Part shown: positions 31,492-41,171 of the stretch, piece after piece | Layout: each line of letters begins with the position of its first letter | Position numbering within the stretch: position 1 is the stretch's first letter | Source of the DNA: Lachnospiraceae bacterium AM48-27BH | GTDB taxonomy: Bacteria > Bacillota > Clostridia > Lachnospirales > Lachnospiraceae | DNA: 64,000 nt | Assembly (NCBI GenBank): GCA_003478355.1 | Contig: QUFC01000012.1 | Location: forward strand, 1 to 64,000 | Direction of reading: 5' to 3' | Notes under the pieces: generated by a model | Seen by the model: only the letters and a program-made list of their open reading frames with translations | The model's database searches: none | What the model was told of the DNA's origin: nothing | Made by a program: the position numbers and the translations under genes

Positions 31492-33888
31492 ATGGAAACA
31501 GAAACACGGGTCATCCGGATCTCTGTGCGGAATCTGGTGGAATTTGTCATGAGAAGCGGTGACCTGGACAACCGACGGCTGACCGGAGCAGAAAAGGACG
31601 CGATGCAGGCGGGAAGCCGCATCCATCGGAAGATCCAGAAGCAGATGGGAGCCGGATATCAGGCAGAAGTCGCCCTGAATACCAGAATTGATGAGGGCAG
31701 GTTTCAGATTCTGGTGGAAGGCAGGGCAGATGGAATCATGACGGATGTGACAGGTCATGTGACCATTGATGAAATCAAAGGTGTTTATCTGGATATTGAC
31801 CGTCTTGAGGAATCGATCCCAGTCCATCAGGCACAGGCTCTGTGCTATGGTTATATGTATGCCAGAAAAGAACAGCTGGAGGAAATTGGTATCCAGGTGA
31901 CTTATTGTCAGTTGGAAACGGAGATGATTCGCAGATTCACGAAGGATTACAGTTTTGAAGAACTGGATCAGTGGTTTCAGGGACTGATCCATGAATATGT
32001 GAAGTGGGCGAATTATTTATACGAGCATGAGCTGCGCCGTGATGCCTCTTTAAAAGATCTGCAATTTCCATTCCCTTACCGTCCGGGACAGCGGGAACTG
32101 GCTGTTTCGGTCTACAAGGCCATTGCGCGGGAGAAAAATCTGTTTATCCAGGCGCCAACTGGAGTCGGAAAGACTCTTTCCACCGTATTTCCGGCGGTAA
32201 AGGCCATGGGAGAACAGATGGCAGATAAGGTCTTTTATCTGACCGCCAAATCCATCACCAGGACCGTGGCAGAAGAAGCTTTCCGGATCCTGCGGGAACA
32301 TGGAATGTATCTGAATACGGTGGCGATCACTGCGAAAGAGAAGCTGTGTTTTCTGGAGGAGATTTCCTGCAATCCAGATGACTGCCCTTATGCCAGAGGT
32401 CATTTTGACCGGGTTAATGATGCGGTATATGAAATCATTCACACAGAACAGGGGATTGGACGGGAAGAGATTCTGCGATATGCCAGAGAATACAGGGTGT
32501 GTCCATTTGAATTCTGTCTGGATATCTCGAACTGGGTAGACGGGGTGATCTGTGACTACAACTATGTGTTTGATCCCCATGTGCGGCTGAAACGGTATTT
32601 TTCAGAGGGGGTATCCGGAAATTATCTGTTTCTGGTGGATGAGGCCCATAATCTGGTATCCCGTGGACGTGAGATGTACAGCGCGTTTCTGATCAAAGAG
32701 GATGTGCTGACAGCCAAGAAGATTTTAAAGGGACATAGAAAACTGACAAGGGCTTTCGAGAAGGTCAACCGCCTGCTGCTGGAGATGAAACGGGAGGCAG
32801 ATGGATACCAGATTTATGAAAACGTTCACACATTGACACTGGCTCTCCAGAGCTTATATGGGGAACTGGAACCATTTATGGAAGAACATGATTCCTTTGA
32901 GAACCGGGAGCTGGTGCTGGATTTCTATTTTCAGTTGAGGGATTTTCTGGCCGTGTACGAAGATCTGGGAGATGATTATCGGATTTATTCGGAGTGCCTG
33001 CCGGATGGAAGATTCCTGGTGAAGCTGTTTTGCATGAATCCGGCAAGACACTTAAAAGAATGTCTGGATAAGGGGCGTGCCACGGTATTTTTCTCGGCAA
33101 CCCTGCTCCCGGTCACGTATTATAAAGAACTGCTCAGCGGAAATCAGGAGGATTATGCGGTTTATGTCGAGTCTCCATTTCCAAGGGAAAACCGTCTTCT
33201 CTTGGTAGCGTCAGATGTATCGAGCCGTTATACCAGGAGAAACCAGAGAGAATACGAGAAGGTGGCAGAGTACATTCAGACGGCGGTACAGGGGCGAAAG
33301 GGCAATTATCTGGTGTTTTTCCCGTCATATCAATACCTGAAAGCTGTGGAGGAGATCTGGGCTCAACGGATGGAGGAAGAACAGGCAAATGGAAAGCGGC
33401 AGCCAGAAGGCGATGCCATCCACTGGCTGAGCCAGGATGGGTATATGAAAGAAGAGGAGAGAGAGGCATTTTTACAGGAATTTGAGAAAGAACGGGATGA
33501 AACGTTTGTAGGATTCTGCGTTATGGGTGGGATTTTTTCAGAAGGGATTGACTTAAAGGAGGATCGGCTGATTGGTGTGGTGATCGTGGGAACAGGGCTT
33601 CCTATGGTCTGCACGGAACAGGAACTTCTGAAAGGATATTTTGAAAAGACTAACCAGAAGGGATTTGACTATGCTTATCAGTATCCTGGCATGAATAAAG
33701 TGATGCAGGCAGCCGGGCGGGTGATCCGTACCATGGAAGATGAAGGGATCATTTTGCTGTTGGATGACCGGTTTTTAAAGCGGGAGTATCAGGAACTGTT
33801 TCCGAGGGAGTGGTGGCCGCACCAGATTGTGAACAGGGGAAATGTGGGGAAAGCGATCAGGGATTTCTGGAAAGAGCGAAAAAGATAA
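31492..33888 (+). CDS. XPD/DinG-type ATP-dependent DNA helicase with N-terminal PD-(D/E)XK domain
   Basis: A 798-residue protein from ATG 31492 (GAAGGGGGACA upstream). Residues about 60-110 carry a nuclease-like core (VEGRADGIM, then VTIDEIKGVY). The helicase starts near residue 190: RPGQRELAVSVY (Q-like), QAPTGVGKT (Walker A), a four-Cys segment (CFLEEISCNPDDCPYARG and later CPFEFC) as in Fe-S helicases, LFLVDEAHNL (DEAH), and a C-terminal AAGRVIRTMEDEG motif VI. Superfamily 2 Fe-S helicases unwind 5' to 3' in repair. The fused nuclease-like domain suggests a repair nuclease-helicase. It is convergent with the LysR gene. Confidence 0.88.
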   Translation: METETRVIRISVRNLVEFVMRSGDLDNRRLTGAEKDAMQAGSRIHRKIQKQMGAGYQAEVALNTRIDEGRFQILVEGRADGIMTDVTGHVTIDEIKGVYLDIDRLEESIPVHQAQALCYGYMYARKEQLEEIGIQVTYCQLETEMIRRFTKDYSFEELDQWFQGLIHEYVKWANYLYEHELRRDASLKDLQFPFPYRPGQRELAVSVYKAIAREKNLFIQAPTGVGKTLSTVFPAVKAMGEQMADKVFYLTAKSITRTVAEEAFRILREHGMYLNTVAITAKEKLCFLEEISCNPDDCPYARGHFDRVNDAVYEIIHTEQGIGREEILRYAREYRVCPFEFCLDISNWVDGVICDYNYVFDPHVRLKRYFSEGVSGNYLFLVDEAHNLVSRGREMYSAFLIKEDVLTAKKILKGHRKLTRAFEKVNRLLLEMKREADGYQIYENVHTLTLALQSLYGELEPFMEEHDSFENRELVLDFYFQLRDFLAVYEDLGDDYRIYSECLPDGRFLVKLFCMNPARHLKECLDKGRATVFFSATLLPVTYYKELLSGNQEDYAVYVESPFPRENRLLLVASDVSSRYTRRNQREYEKVAEYIQTAVQGRKGNYLVFFPSYQYLKAVEEIWAQRMEEEQANGKRQPEGDAIHWLSQDGYMKEEEREAFLQEFEKERDETFVGFCVMGGIFSEGIDLKEDRLIGVVIVGTGLPMVCTEQELLKGYFEKTNQKGFDYAYQYPGMNKVMQAAGRVIRTMEDEGIILLLDDRFLKREYQELFPREWWPHQIVNRGNVGKAIRDFWKERKR

Positions 33889-33931
33889 AACATGCTCCCG
33901 ACCGGGAATCTGCATAGGAAAGTATGTTGCT

Positions 33932-33975
33932 AAAAGAATCCGCCGCAGGCGAAAATCCTGCAGGCGGATTCTTTT
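33932..33975. terminator. Bidirectional terminator between helicase and LysR genes
   Basis: AAAAGAATCCGCC and GGCGGATTCTTTT form a 13-bp outer stem around GCAGG/CCTGC. T-runs occur on both strands. The segment also resembles the repeat at 44319-44356 (GCCGCAGGCG then AATCCTGCA). Confidence 0.75.
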
Positions 33976-34001
33976 CGCAAGTGTTTTGGTAAGAGAATGT
34001 A

Positions 34002-34877
34002 TTACAGCATCGACATAAACTGTTTCGCTGTCTGTGAGAGCGGCATCCGTTCGTTATAAGCCACCACCATCTGTCGTTTTGGCAGTTCTTCCTTTAATTT
34101 CACAACAAACAGATCCTTATCATCTGTCGGGATACAGAAATCCGGCACAAATGCAATGCCAAGGCCGATACGGGCCAGGTCGATCAACAGATCGTTGCTG
34201 CTCAATTCGATCTCCGGCACCAGATCCAGGTGGGAACGCTGGAACATTGCATGCAGGAACTCGCTGGTGGTGCTCTTGCGGTCCAGCATCAGGATCGGGT
34301 ATTTCTGCAGGCTTGCTAAGCTGACTTCCCGGCCATCCAGTGGAAAGTACTGGCGGTTCGCCACAAACACATCGTGGAATTCATTGATGACCCGCGGAAT
34401 GTGGGTGCTGGAGAGGGCAGAGTTTGGATAATTGACAACAATAAAATCTACCTGTCCGTGTTCCAGCAGGGAAGCACAGGCGATGGAAGTCTGGTTCGTC
34501 ACCTTGATATGCACATGTGGAAACTGTTTGTGGAACTTGTTCAGATATGGAACCAGATAGTACCGGCAGATGGTATCGCTGGCACCAATGCGGAGCTGGC
34601 CGCCATTTAAGGTATGCGCCTCCAAAAGCTGGTTCTCTCCCTGTTTGATCAGGTTCATGGCCGGTTCGATATGCTTAAACAGGATCTCTCCTTCAGGCGT
34701 TAACTGAACCCGCTTGGTACTGCGGATAAATAATTTCTGGTTCAGCTTCTTTTCCAGCACCTTGATGGACTGACTGACTGCAGACTGGGAGATGAAGAGC
34801 TGCTTGGAAGCCTCAGAGAAGCTTAAGGTAATGGCAACATGATAAAAAACCTTATATAATTCATAATTGATGTCCAT
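34002..34877 (-). CDS. LysR-family transcriptional regulator
   Basis: A 291-residue LysR protein. The N-terminal winged helix (YHVAITLSFSEASKQLFISQ, SAVSQSIKVLEKKLNQKLF) is followed by a linker helix and a substrate-binding fold from about residue 90 (GQLRIGASDTICRYYLVPYL). It resembles the CysL/CysB-like branch but the effector is unknown. No divergent partner gene lies upstream; only a palindromic repeat does, so its target is unclear. Confidence 0.88.
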   Translation of the reverse strand: MDINYELYKVFYHVAITLSFSEASKQLFISQSAVSQSIKVLEKKLNQKLFIRSTKRVQLTPEGEILFKHIEPAMNLIKQGENQLLEAHTLNGGQLRIGASDTICRYYLVPYLNKFHKQFPHVHIKVTNQTSIACASLLEHGQVDFIVVNYPNSALSSTHIPRVINEFHDVFVANRQYFPLDGREVSLASLQKYPILMLDRKSTTSEFLHAMFQRSHLDLVPEIELSSNDLLIDLARIGLGIAFVPDFCIPTDDKDLFVVKLKEELPKRQMVVAYNERMPLSQTAKQFMSML

Positions 34878-34962
34878 TATTAGTCCTCCTTATGAGTTAT
34901 GACCATCATATCACAGGTAGAGGGAAAATGCAAAGGGATAAACATGAACTTTGGCTATTTAC

Positions 34963-35095
34963 GTTACTGTTCACGCATTGCGCAAACAGCAACGGATTTT
35001 GCCGATGCTTCGCATGCTAAATCGGCAAAATCTGTTACCACCACTGTATCATACGGCATTTTCAGTTCAGAAAATGCCTACCCGTGTACAGTAAC
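34963..35095. mobile_element. MITE-like palindromic element, copy 1
   Basis: A 133-bp unit with inverted ends GTTACTGTTCACG / CGTGTACAGTAAC. Inside are two hairpins: GATTTTGCCGAT/ATCGGCAAAATC and GGCATTTTC/GAAAATGCC. A reverse-oriented copy lies at 46634-46765. No transposase is encoded. The surrounding 34878-35205 holds no gene. Confidence 0.7.
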
Positions 35096-35205
35096 CTATT
35101 TACGCAGGTTATGCTTTTATGTTAGAATAGCAGTAATGTTGCATCCATGTATCCGGTCTTGCCGATTAAAACAGAGATGCCAGAAGAAAGAAGATGGAGA
35201 GAACA

Positions 35206-35790
35206 ATGGGAATAACAGAAGAAAACCAGGAAGAATTAAATGGCTTCCAGTTATATTTAGATGAATTAGAGGGAATCACAAGCTGCAGCGAAGCGGAGAA
35301 TACGGAGCTTGCCAAGGAAGCAGCAAATGGCAGTGCAGAGGCGAAAAAACGTCTCATTGAAGGAAATTTGAAAAATGCCCTGGCTATGATCCGGGAATAC
35401 CTGAATAAGGGGCTGCCGGCTGGAGATCTGGTGCAGGAAGCGAACATGGCCCTGGTGATGGCAGTGGAAGAATTAGGAACCGCAGAGTCTGTTCTGGATT
35501 TTAACGAGTATTTAAAAGAACGGGTTACCGAGGCATTGAAAGCTGCTGTTGCTGACCAGGAGACAGAGCATAAGATCGAGGAAAAGATGTTAGCCAGAGT
35601 GAAGGTTCTGGAAGAGGTATCCAAATCGATGGCAGACCAGCTTGGCCGTGAGGCAACGGTGGAAGAACTGGCAGAGCGGATGCAGATGACGGTGGAAGAG
35701 GTAAAAGATATCATGAAGCAGACTCTGGATGCCATGACTGTAACCGGAGAGTATGATCAGTCCTTAAAGGACGCTCCGCTGGAAAAATAA
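35206..35790 (+). CDS. Sigma-70-like protein of unknown role
   Basis: A 194-residue acidic protein. ATG 35206 has GGAG 6 bases upstream; ATG 35194 is poorer. Residues 10-75 resemble sigma regions 1.2-2.1 (LYLDELEGI, LAKEAANGSAEAKKRLIEGN, then DLVQEANMALVMAVEEL). Residues 125-165 resemble region 3 (LGREATVEELAERMQMTVEE). The promoter-melting aromatic residues and a region 4 helix-turn-helix are not evident, so it may be a sigma-derived regulator and not a working sigma factor. It is followed 12 bases later by the phosphatase gene. Confidence 0.65.
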   Translation: MGITEENQEELNGFQLYLDELEGITSCSEAENTELAKEAANGSAEAKKRLIEGNLKNALAMIREYLNKGLPAGDLVQEANMALVMAVEELGTAESVLDFNEYLKERVTEALKAAVADQETEHKIEEKMLARVKVLEEVSKSMADQLGREATVEELAERMQMTVEEVKDIMKQTLDAMTVTGEYDQSLKDAPLEK

Positions 35791-35802
35791 CCGGAGGGAT
35801 TT

Positions 35803-36420
35803 ATGATAAACATTTATTTGATCCGTCACGGACAGACAGACTGGAACGTGGCAGGAAAAATTCAGGGAAAAACAGACATTCCGTTGAATGAAACAGGAAG
35901 ACGGCAGGCTGTCTGTCTGGCAAAAGGCATGGCAAACCGCCCTGTGGTGCAGATCTTTTCCAGCGACTTACTTCGTGCCAGGGAGACGGCGGGAGCCATC
36001 GGGGACAGTCAGCATGTGGCGGTAGAAACTCTTCCAGGACTGGAAGAGATCGGATTTGGTAAATGGGAAGGCATGACGTTGGAGGAGATTCAGGCTGCTT
36101 TTCCAGCGGAATATGAAAAATGGTGCGAGAATCCTGTGACTGTAGCTCCACCAGGGGGAGAATCCTTAAGTCAGATCAAAGACCGGTGCCAGAAAGTGAT
36201 GGAGGAGATTCTAAAAAGGGCGAAAGGTGATCTGGCTATTGTGTCCCATGGAGCGATGCTTGCTTATGTGGTGGAGTATCTGATGAGAAACGATCCGAAT
36301 GACCAGGAGATCATTGTGGGGAATGCCAGCATCACTACGATCCGGTATGAGCAGGAGAGCGGAAGAGCAGTGTTGATCCAGGCCAATGACCAGGCACATC
36401 TGGCGGAATTAACGTCATGA
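35803..36420 (+). CDS. Histidine phosphatase (phosphoglycerate-mutase-like)
   Basis: A 205-residue protein with the catalytic LIRHGQTDWN at residues 5-14, SSDLLRARETAGAI, acid/base Glu region FGKWEGMTLEEI, and second His in VSHGAMLAYV. This superfamily removes phosphate from small molecules; members include cobalamin-pathway CobC and broad phosphatases. No cobalamin gene is near, so the substrate is open. Ribosome site GGAGGGATTT; cotranscribed with the sigma-like gene. Confidence 0.88.
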   Translation: MINIYLIRHGQTDWNVAGKIQGKTDIPLNETGRRQAVCLAKGMANRPVVQIFSSDLLRARETAGAIGDSQHVAVETLPGLEEIGFGKWEGMTLEEIQAAFPAEYEKWCENPVTVAPPGGESLSQIKDRCQKVMEEILKRAKGDLAIVSHGAMLAYVVEYLMRNDPNDQEIIVGNASITTIRYEQESGRAVLIQANDQAHLAELTS

Positions 36421-36449
36421 TTACAATAAATTAGAGGTAATAATAAAAG

Positions 36450-36500
36450 CCATAAGATATATTAATTTTCCTTATGATATATCTTATGGTATTATTTTTT
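36450..36500 (+). terminator. Terminator between the phosphatase and purL genes
   Basis: CCATAAGATATAT (36450-36462) pairs perfectly with ATATATCTTATGG (36477-36489), then ATTATTTTTT. No purine-riboswitch core is visible. Confidence 0.6.
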
Positions 36501-36570
36501 CATAAAACAAGAATTTTGCAAAGATACAGAAATGATAACTGCTGGGGTAAGAACCATAAGGAGGAAATAC

Positions 36571-39500
36571 ATGAGTGTAAAAAGAATTTATGTAGAAAAG
36601 AAAAATGATTTCGCAGTAAAGGCCCATGAACTAAAAGAGGAGATCGACAGCTATCTGGGGATTAAAACTGTGGGCGGTGTCCGTGTTCTGATCCGTTACG
36701 ATATTGAAAATATTTCCGAAGAGACCTATCAGACGGCGCTGGGAACCATTTTTTCTGAGCCTCCGGTAGATACCTTATACGAAGAGAGCTTTCCAAAACA
36801 GGAGGGAGATCTGGTATTTTCCGTAGAATACCTTCCTGGACAGTTTGACCAGCGTGCGGATTCCGCAGAGCAGTGTGTCAAGCTGTTAAAAGAGGATGAA
36901 GAGCCGGTGATCCGTTCAGCAACCACCTATGTGATCTCAGGGACCTTAACAGAGGATGAAGCGAAGGCTATCAAGTCCTTCTGCATCAACCCGGTGGATT
37001 CCAGAGAGGCTTCTGCCCAGAAACCAGAGACCCTGGTGACGGTATTTGATACTCCGGCTGATGTGAGGATTTTTGACGGCTTCTGCCAGTCCCCGGAGGC
37101 AGAACTGAAGACTTTATACGATTCTCTGAATCTGGCTATGACCTTCAAGGATTTCCAGTTTATCCAGAATTATTTTGCCACAGAGGAGAAGCGGGACCCG
37201 TCCATGACTGAGATACGCGTGCTGGATACTTACTGGTCTGACCATTGCCGCCATACCACGTTCCAGACAGAGTTAAAGGACGTTTCCTTTACCGAAGGCG
37301 CATACAAAGAGCCGATCCGGGCTTCTTATGAACAGTATCTGGCTGACCGTGAGGTGCTTTATAAAGGCAGAGATGACAAATTTGTCTGCCTGATGGATCT
37401 GGCTCTTCTGGCCATGAAGAAATTAAGAAAAGAAGGAAAGCTGGAGGATTTAGAGGAGTCCGAGGAGATCAATGCCTGCAGCATCGTGGTTCCGGTGGAA
37501 ATCGATGGTGTGAAGGAAGAGTGGCTGGTAAACTTTAAAAATGAGACCCACAACCATCCGACTGAGATCGAGCCATTTGGTGGTGCGGCAACCTGTCTGG
37601 GCGGTGCGATCCGTGATCCGCTTTCCGGACGTACCTATGTATACCAGGCGATGCGTGTGACCGGTGCGGCAGACCCAACCAAGCCATTAAATGAGACTCT
37701 TCACGGCAAACTGCCACAGAGAAAGATCGTGACCGGAGCAGCCAGCGGCTACAGCTCCTATGGCAACCAGATCGGTCTGGCAACCGGTTATGTAAAAGAG
37801 ATCTATCATCCAAATTATGCGGCAAAACGTATGGAGATCGGTGCGGTGATGGCAGCGGCTCCAAGAAAGAATGTAATCCGTGAGACTTCTGATCCTGGCG
37901 ATCTGATCATTTTACTGGGCGGACGTACCGGACGTGACGGCTGCGGCGGAGCAACCGGTTCCTCCAAAGTCCATACAGAGGCTTCGATTGAGACCTGCGG
38001 CGCTGAGGTACAGAAAGGTAATGCTCCGACGGAACGGAAGCTGCAGAGACTGTTCCGCAGACCAGAGGTCAGCAAGCTGATCCGTAAATGTAACGACTTT
38101 GGTGCAGGCGGCGTATCCGTAGCCATTGGCGAGCTGGCAGCAGGACTGGAGATCGATCTGGATAAGGTTCCAAAGAAATATGCAGGACTGGACGGTACTG
38201 AGATCGCTATTTCCGAGTCCCAGGAGCGTATGGCGGTAGTCGTTGATCCGAAGGATGCGGAGGCGTTCTTAGACTATGCGGCTGAGGAGAATTTAGAGGC
38301 AGTGACTGTTGCGGTGGTGACTGAGAATCCAAGACTGAAGATGAGCTGGAGAGGTAAGACGATCGTAGATATCAGCCGCGCATTCCTGGACACCAATGGC
38401 GCTCATCAGGAGGCGTCTGTAGTACTGCACACCCCGGAGAAGGACGGCAATCCATTTGTGAAAAATGAAGATGTGGCCAACGTGAAGAAGAAATGGTTAA
38501 ATCTTCTGTCCGGATTGAATGTGTGTTCCCAGAAAGGCCTGGTGGAGATGTTTGACGGCTCTATCGGCGCAGGTTCTGTATATATGCCTTATGGTGGTAA
38601 ATATCAGCTGACAGAAACCCAGTCCATGGTAGCGAAGCTTCCGGTGCTGAAAGGCAGGACCGATACCGTGACCATGATGAGTTACGGCTTTGATCCATAT
38701 CTGTCCAGCTGGAGCCCATATCATGGTTCTGTTTACGCAGTGGTTTCCTCTGTGGCGAAGATCGTGGCAGCAGGCGGTGATTTTAAGAAGATCCGCTTTA
38801 CCTTCCAGGAGTATTTCCAGAGAATGACTGATGATCCGTCCCGTTGGGGCCAGCCATTTGCGGCACTGCTTGGCGCTTACAATGCACAGCTTGGTTTCGG
38901 ACTTCCATCCATCGGCGGAAAAGACAGTATGTCCGGTACCTTTAATGATGAGCATCACGGCGAGATCAATGTGCCTCCGACACTGGTTTCCTTTGCGGTG
39001 GATGTTGCGAGCGAGAAAGACATCATCACCCCAGAATTGAAAAAGGCAGGAAATAAGCTGGTTGTATTCCATATTGAGAAGGATTCCTATGATCTTCCGG
39101 TTTATGCACAGATCATGGACGGATACGAGAAGCTGCGCCAGGATATCCAGGCTGGCAGAGTGGTATCTGCATACGCAGTGGAAGGCCACGGTATGGCAGA
39201 GGCAGTCAGCAAGATGGCATTTGGCAATAAATTAGGCGTAAAGATCGAGCATAATGTAGATCCGAGAGACTTCTTTGCAGCTGCATGGGGCGATATTGTA
39301 TGCGAGGTTCCGGCAGACCAGGTAGGAAATCTGGCAATCACTTACACAGTGATCGGTGAAGTGACTGGCGATGGTGTGTTCCATTATGGAAATACGGAGA
39401 TCACCATGGATGAGGCTTTGGAGGCATGGACCAAGACCTTAGAGGATGTATTCCCAACCCAGTCCGGTGTGAAACAGACCCAGGTGACGGATCAGTTATA

Positions 39501-40338
39501 TCAGACGAAAGAGATCTATGTGTGCAGACATAAGGTGGCAAAACCTCATGTATTTATCCCGGTATTCCCAGGAACCAACTGTGAGTACGACAGCACCCGT
39601 GCTTTTGAGCGTGCGGGAGCAGAGGTTTCCACCAGAGTATTTAAGAACTTAACGGCAGAAGATATCCGCCAGTCTGTAGAAGGCTTCAAGGAGGAGATCG
39701 CTAAGGCACAGATCGTCATGTTCCCGGGTGGCTTTTCAGCAGGTGATGAGCCAGAGGGCTCCGCAAAATTCTTCGCGACCGTATTCCGTAATGCGGTGAT
39801 CAAGGAAGAGATTGAGAAGCTGTTAAATGAGAGAGATGGTCTGATGCTTGGTATCTGCAACGGCTTCCAGGCGCTGATCAAGCTGGGACTGGTTCCAGAA
39901 GGTAAGATCGTGGCACAGAAGTCCGATTCCCCGACATTGGCTATGAATACCATTGGACGCCATATTTCCAAGATGGTCTACACCAAGGTAGTCAGCAATA
40001 AGTCCCCATGGCTTCAGGGCGCAGAACTTGGCGGTGTTTATTGCAATCCGGCTTCTCACGGAGAGGGACGTTTTGTTGCCGATGAGAAATGGCTGAAAGA
40101 GTTATTTGCTAATGGACAGGTGGCAACCCAGTATGTAGACGAGTTTGGCAAGCCAACCATGGACGAGTTCTGGAATCCAAACGGCTCCTATATGGCGATC
40201 GAGGGTATCACAAGTCCGGACGGCAGAATCTTAGGTAAGATGGCTCATTCCGAGAGACGGGGTGACAGCGTTGCCATGAATATTTATGGTGAGCAGGATC
40301 TGAAGATCTTTGAGTCTGGCGTGAAATACTTCAAATAA
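36571..40338 (+). CDS. purL: Phosphoribosylformylglycinamidine synthase, single-chain
   Basis: A 1255-residue PurL of the large single-chain type, which fuses the PurS-like, synthase and glutaminase parts. It converts FGAR, glutamine and ATP to FGAM, step four of purine synthesis. Visible are YWSDHCRHTTF (about residue 215), the ATP-site ETHNHPTEIEPFGGAAT, DFGAGGVSVAIGEL, a second synthase half from about 640, and a C-terminal class I glutamine amidotransferase with nucleophile Cys in MLGICNGFQAL and His/Glu in SHGEGRF and MAHSERR. ATG 36571 follows TAAGGAGGAAATAC. No neighbouring pur genes, as often in Lachnospiraceae. Confidence 0.96.
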   Translation: MSVKRIYVEKKNDFAVKAHELKEEIDSYLGIKTVGGVRVLIRYDIENISEETYQTALGTIFSEPPVDTLYEESFPKQEGDLVFSVEYLPGQFDQRADSAEQCVKLLKEDEEPVIRSATTYVISGTLTEDEAKAIKSFCINPVDSREASAQKPETLVTVFDTPADVRIFDGFCQSPEAELKTLYDSLNLAMTFKDFQFIQNYFATEEKRDPSMTEIRVLDTYWSDHCRHTTFQTELKDVSFTEGAYKEPIRASYEQYLADREVLYKGRDDKFVCLMDLALLAMKKLRKEGKLEDLEESEEINACSIVVPVEIDGVKEEWLVNFKNETHNHPTEIEPFGGAATCLGGAIRDPLSGRTYVYQAMRVTGAADPTKPLNETLHGKLPQRKIVTGAASGYSSYGNQIGLATGYVKEIYHPNYAAKRMEIGAVMAAAPRKNVIRETSDPGDLIILLGGRTGRDGCGGATGSSKVHTEASIETCGAEVQKGNAPTERKLQRLFRRPEVSKLIRKCNDFGAGGVSVAIGELAAGLEIDLDKVPKKYAGLDGTEIAISESQERMAVVVDPKDAEAFLDYAAEENLEAVTVAVVTENPRLKMSWRGKTIVDISRAFLDTNGAHQEASVVLHTPEKDGNPFVKNEDVANVKKKWLNLLSGLNVCSQKGLVEMFDGSIGAGSVYMPYGGKYQLTETQSMVAKLPVLKGRTDTVTMMSYGFDPYLSSWSPYHGSVYAVVSSVAKIVAAGGDFKKIRFTFQEYFQRMTDDPSRWGQPFAALLGAYNAQLGFGLPSIGGKDSMSGTFNDEHHGEINVPPTLVSFAVDVASEKDIITPELKKAGNKLVVFHIEKDSYDLPVYAQIMDGYEKLRQDIQAGRVVSAYAVEGHGMAEAVSKMAFGNKLGVKIEHNVDPRDFFAAAWGDIVCEVPADQVGNLAITYTVIGEVTGDGVFHYGNTEITMDEALEAWTKTLEDVFPTQSGVKQTQVTDQLYQTKEIYVCRHKVAKPHVFIPVFPGTNCEYDSTRAFERAGAEVSTRVFKNLTAEDIRQSVEGFKEEIAKAQIVMFPGGFSAGDEPEGSAKFFATVFRNAVIKEEIEKLLNERDGLMLGICNGFQALIKLGLVPEGKIVAQKSDSPTLAMNTIGRHISKMVYTKVVSNKSPWLQGAELGGVYCNPASHGEGRFVADEKWLKELFANGQVATQYVDEFGKPTMDEFWNPNGSYMAIEGITSPDGRILGKMAHSERRGDSVAMNIYGEQDLKIFESGVKYFK

Positions 40339-40367
40339 TGAATGGCGAAATACAATGATGAAAAAAC

Positions 40368-40387
40368 GTAACTATTCAGTAGGTCTG
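40368..40387 (+). repeat. Short dispersed repeat (20 bp), copy 1
   Basis: GTAACTATTCAGTAGGTCTG, matching in 17 of 20 bases the reverse complement of 61441-61460. The related start GTAACGGTTCAG occurs at about 53191. It lies in the purL to DUF1540 gap (40339-40633) together with a terminator. Confidence 0.4.
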
Positions 40388-40428
40388 CGCACATGCTGCG
40401 CTGACTGTAAGAACACATAGGACAGAAA

Positions 40429-40473
40429 GGGCGTGTGAAAAAATGAGAAATCATTTTTCATACGCTCTTTTTT
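40429..40473 (+). terminator. Terminator after purL
   Basis: GGGCGTGTGAAAAA pairs with TTTTTCATACGCTC (one wobble, offset ends), followed by TTTTTT. Confidence 0.7.
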
Positions 40474-40633
40474 ATAGGCTATGTTTTTTCACAGCCCCCA
40501 TAGAACCTGTTTCCCTGTGACAAATTAATGCCTCGCTTTGAATCTTTTTCACATTTATGGGTATTCTATTCTTGTATCAGAGGGGTAAAAAAACTTTTGC
40601 CCCCAATAAAAAACATATCAGGAGGGAATATTC

Positions 40634-40948
40634 ATGACAAAACTGGATTGTAGTGTAAAAAACTGTGTTCACAACTCTGACAACTGCTGTTGTAAGGAGG
40701 CGATCGTAGTCGATGGATGCAAGGCGAAGGAATGTTGCGAAACCTGTTGCGGAAGCTTCTCCGAAAATGATGGAGGAATGTTTAAGAACCTGTTTAAGAC
40801 ACCGGAAAAGAGTCTGAAGATTGACTGTGAAGCAGTGAACTGTAAGCATAATGAAGACCACCGATGCACGGCGGGTCATGTGGGGATTACCGGAGATGGT
40901 GCATCGGAAGCGGAACAGACCGAGTGCGCGACCTTTGAGATGAGATAA
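40634..40948 (+). CDS. Two-domain DUF1540 cysteine-rich protein
   Basis: A 104-residue protein made of two DUF1540 units. The first has LDCSVKNCVHNSDNCCCKE then CCETCCGSF; the second has IDCEAVNCKHNEDHRCTAGH ending ECATFE. The regular Cys spacing suggests zinc or other metal binding. Function unknown; common in Clostridia, sometimes linked to sporulation. Ribosome site CAGGAGGGAA. Candidate promoter TTGAAT/TATTCT lies about 65 bases upstream. Confidence 0.88.
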   Translation: MTKLDCSVKNCVHNSDNCCCKEAIVVDGCKAKECCETCCGSFSENDGGMFKNLFKTPEKSLKIDCEAVNCKHNEDHRCTAGHVGITGDGASEAEQTECATFEMR

Positions 40949-41171
40949 GCAGATGAAAGAAAGCCGGGGACTGGATCTGTTCAGAAATATGACCTCTGGA
41001 TAGCCGGTTCCCGGCAAAAAATGATGTTTGTAAATCAGATTCTGTATGCTATAATGCTAGAGATGAGCTTGATGCTGCGAGATGGCACATCACCATGAAG
41101 TGTAAAAGGTTGCTGCTACATGAGAATCGGGCAGAAATGTTAGAAATAGACAGGAAGGAATATAGGAGACT

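Noticed and set aside
34899..35264. 121-codon frame over the palindromic repeat
   Set aside because: It translates the MITE-like element. A similar peptide arises from the copy at 46635-46940, which shows it comes from the repeat and not from a gene.
36421..36570. Purine riboswitch before purL
   Set aside because: The only structure is an AT-rich terminator hairpin; the conserved purine-aptamer loop sequences are missing.
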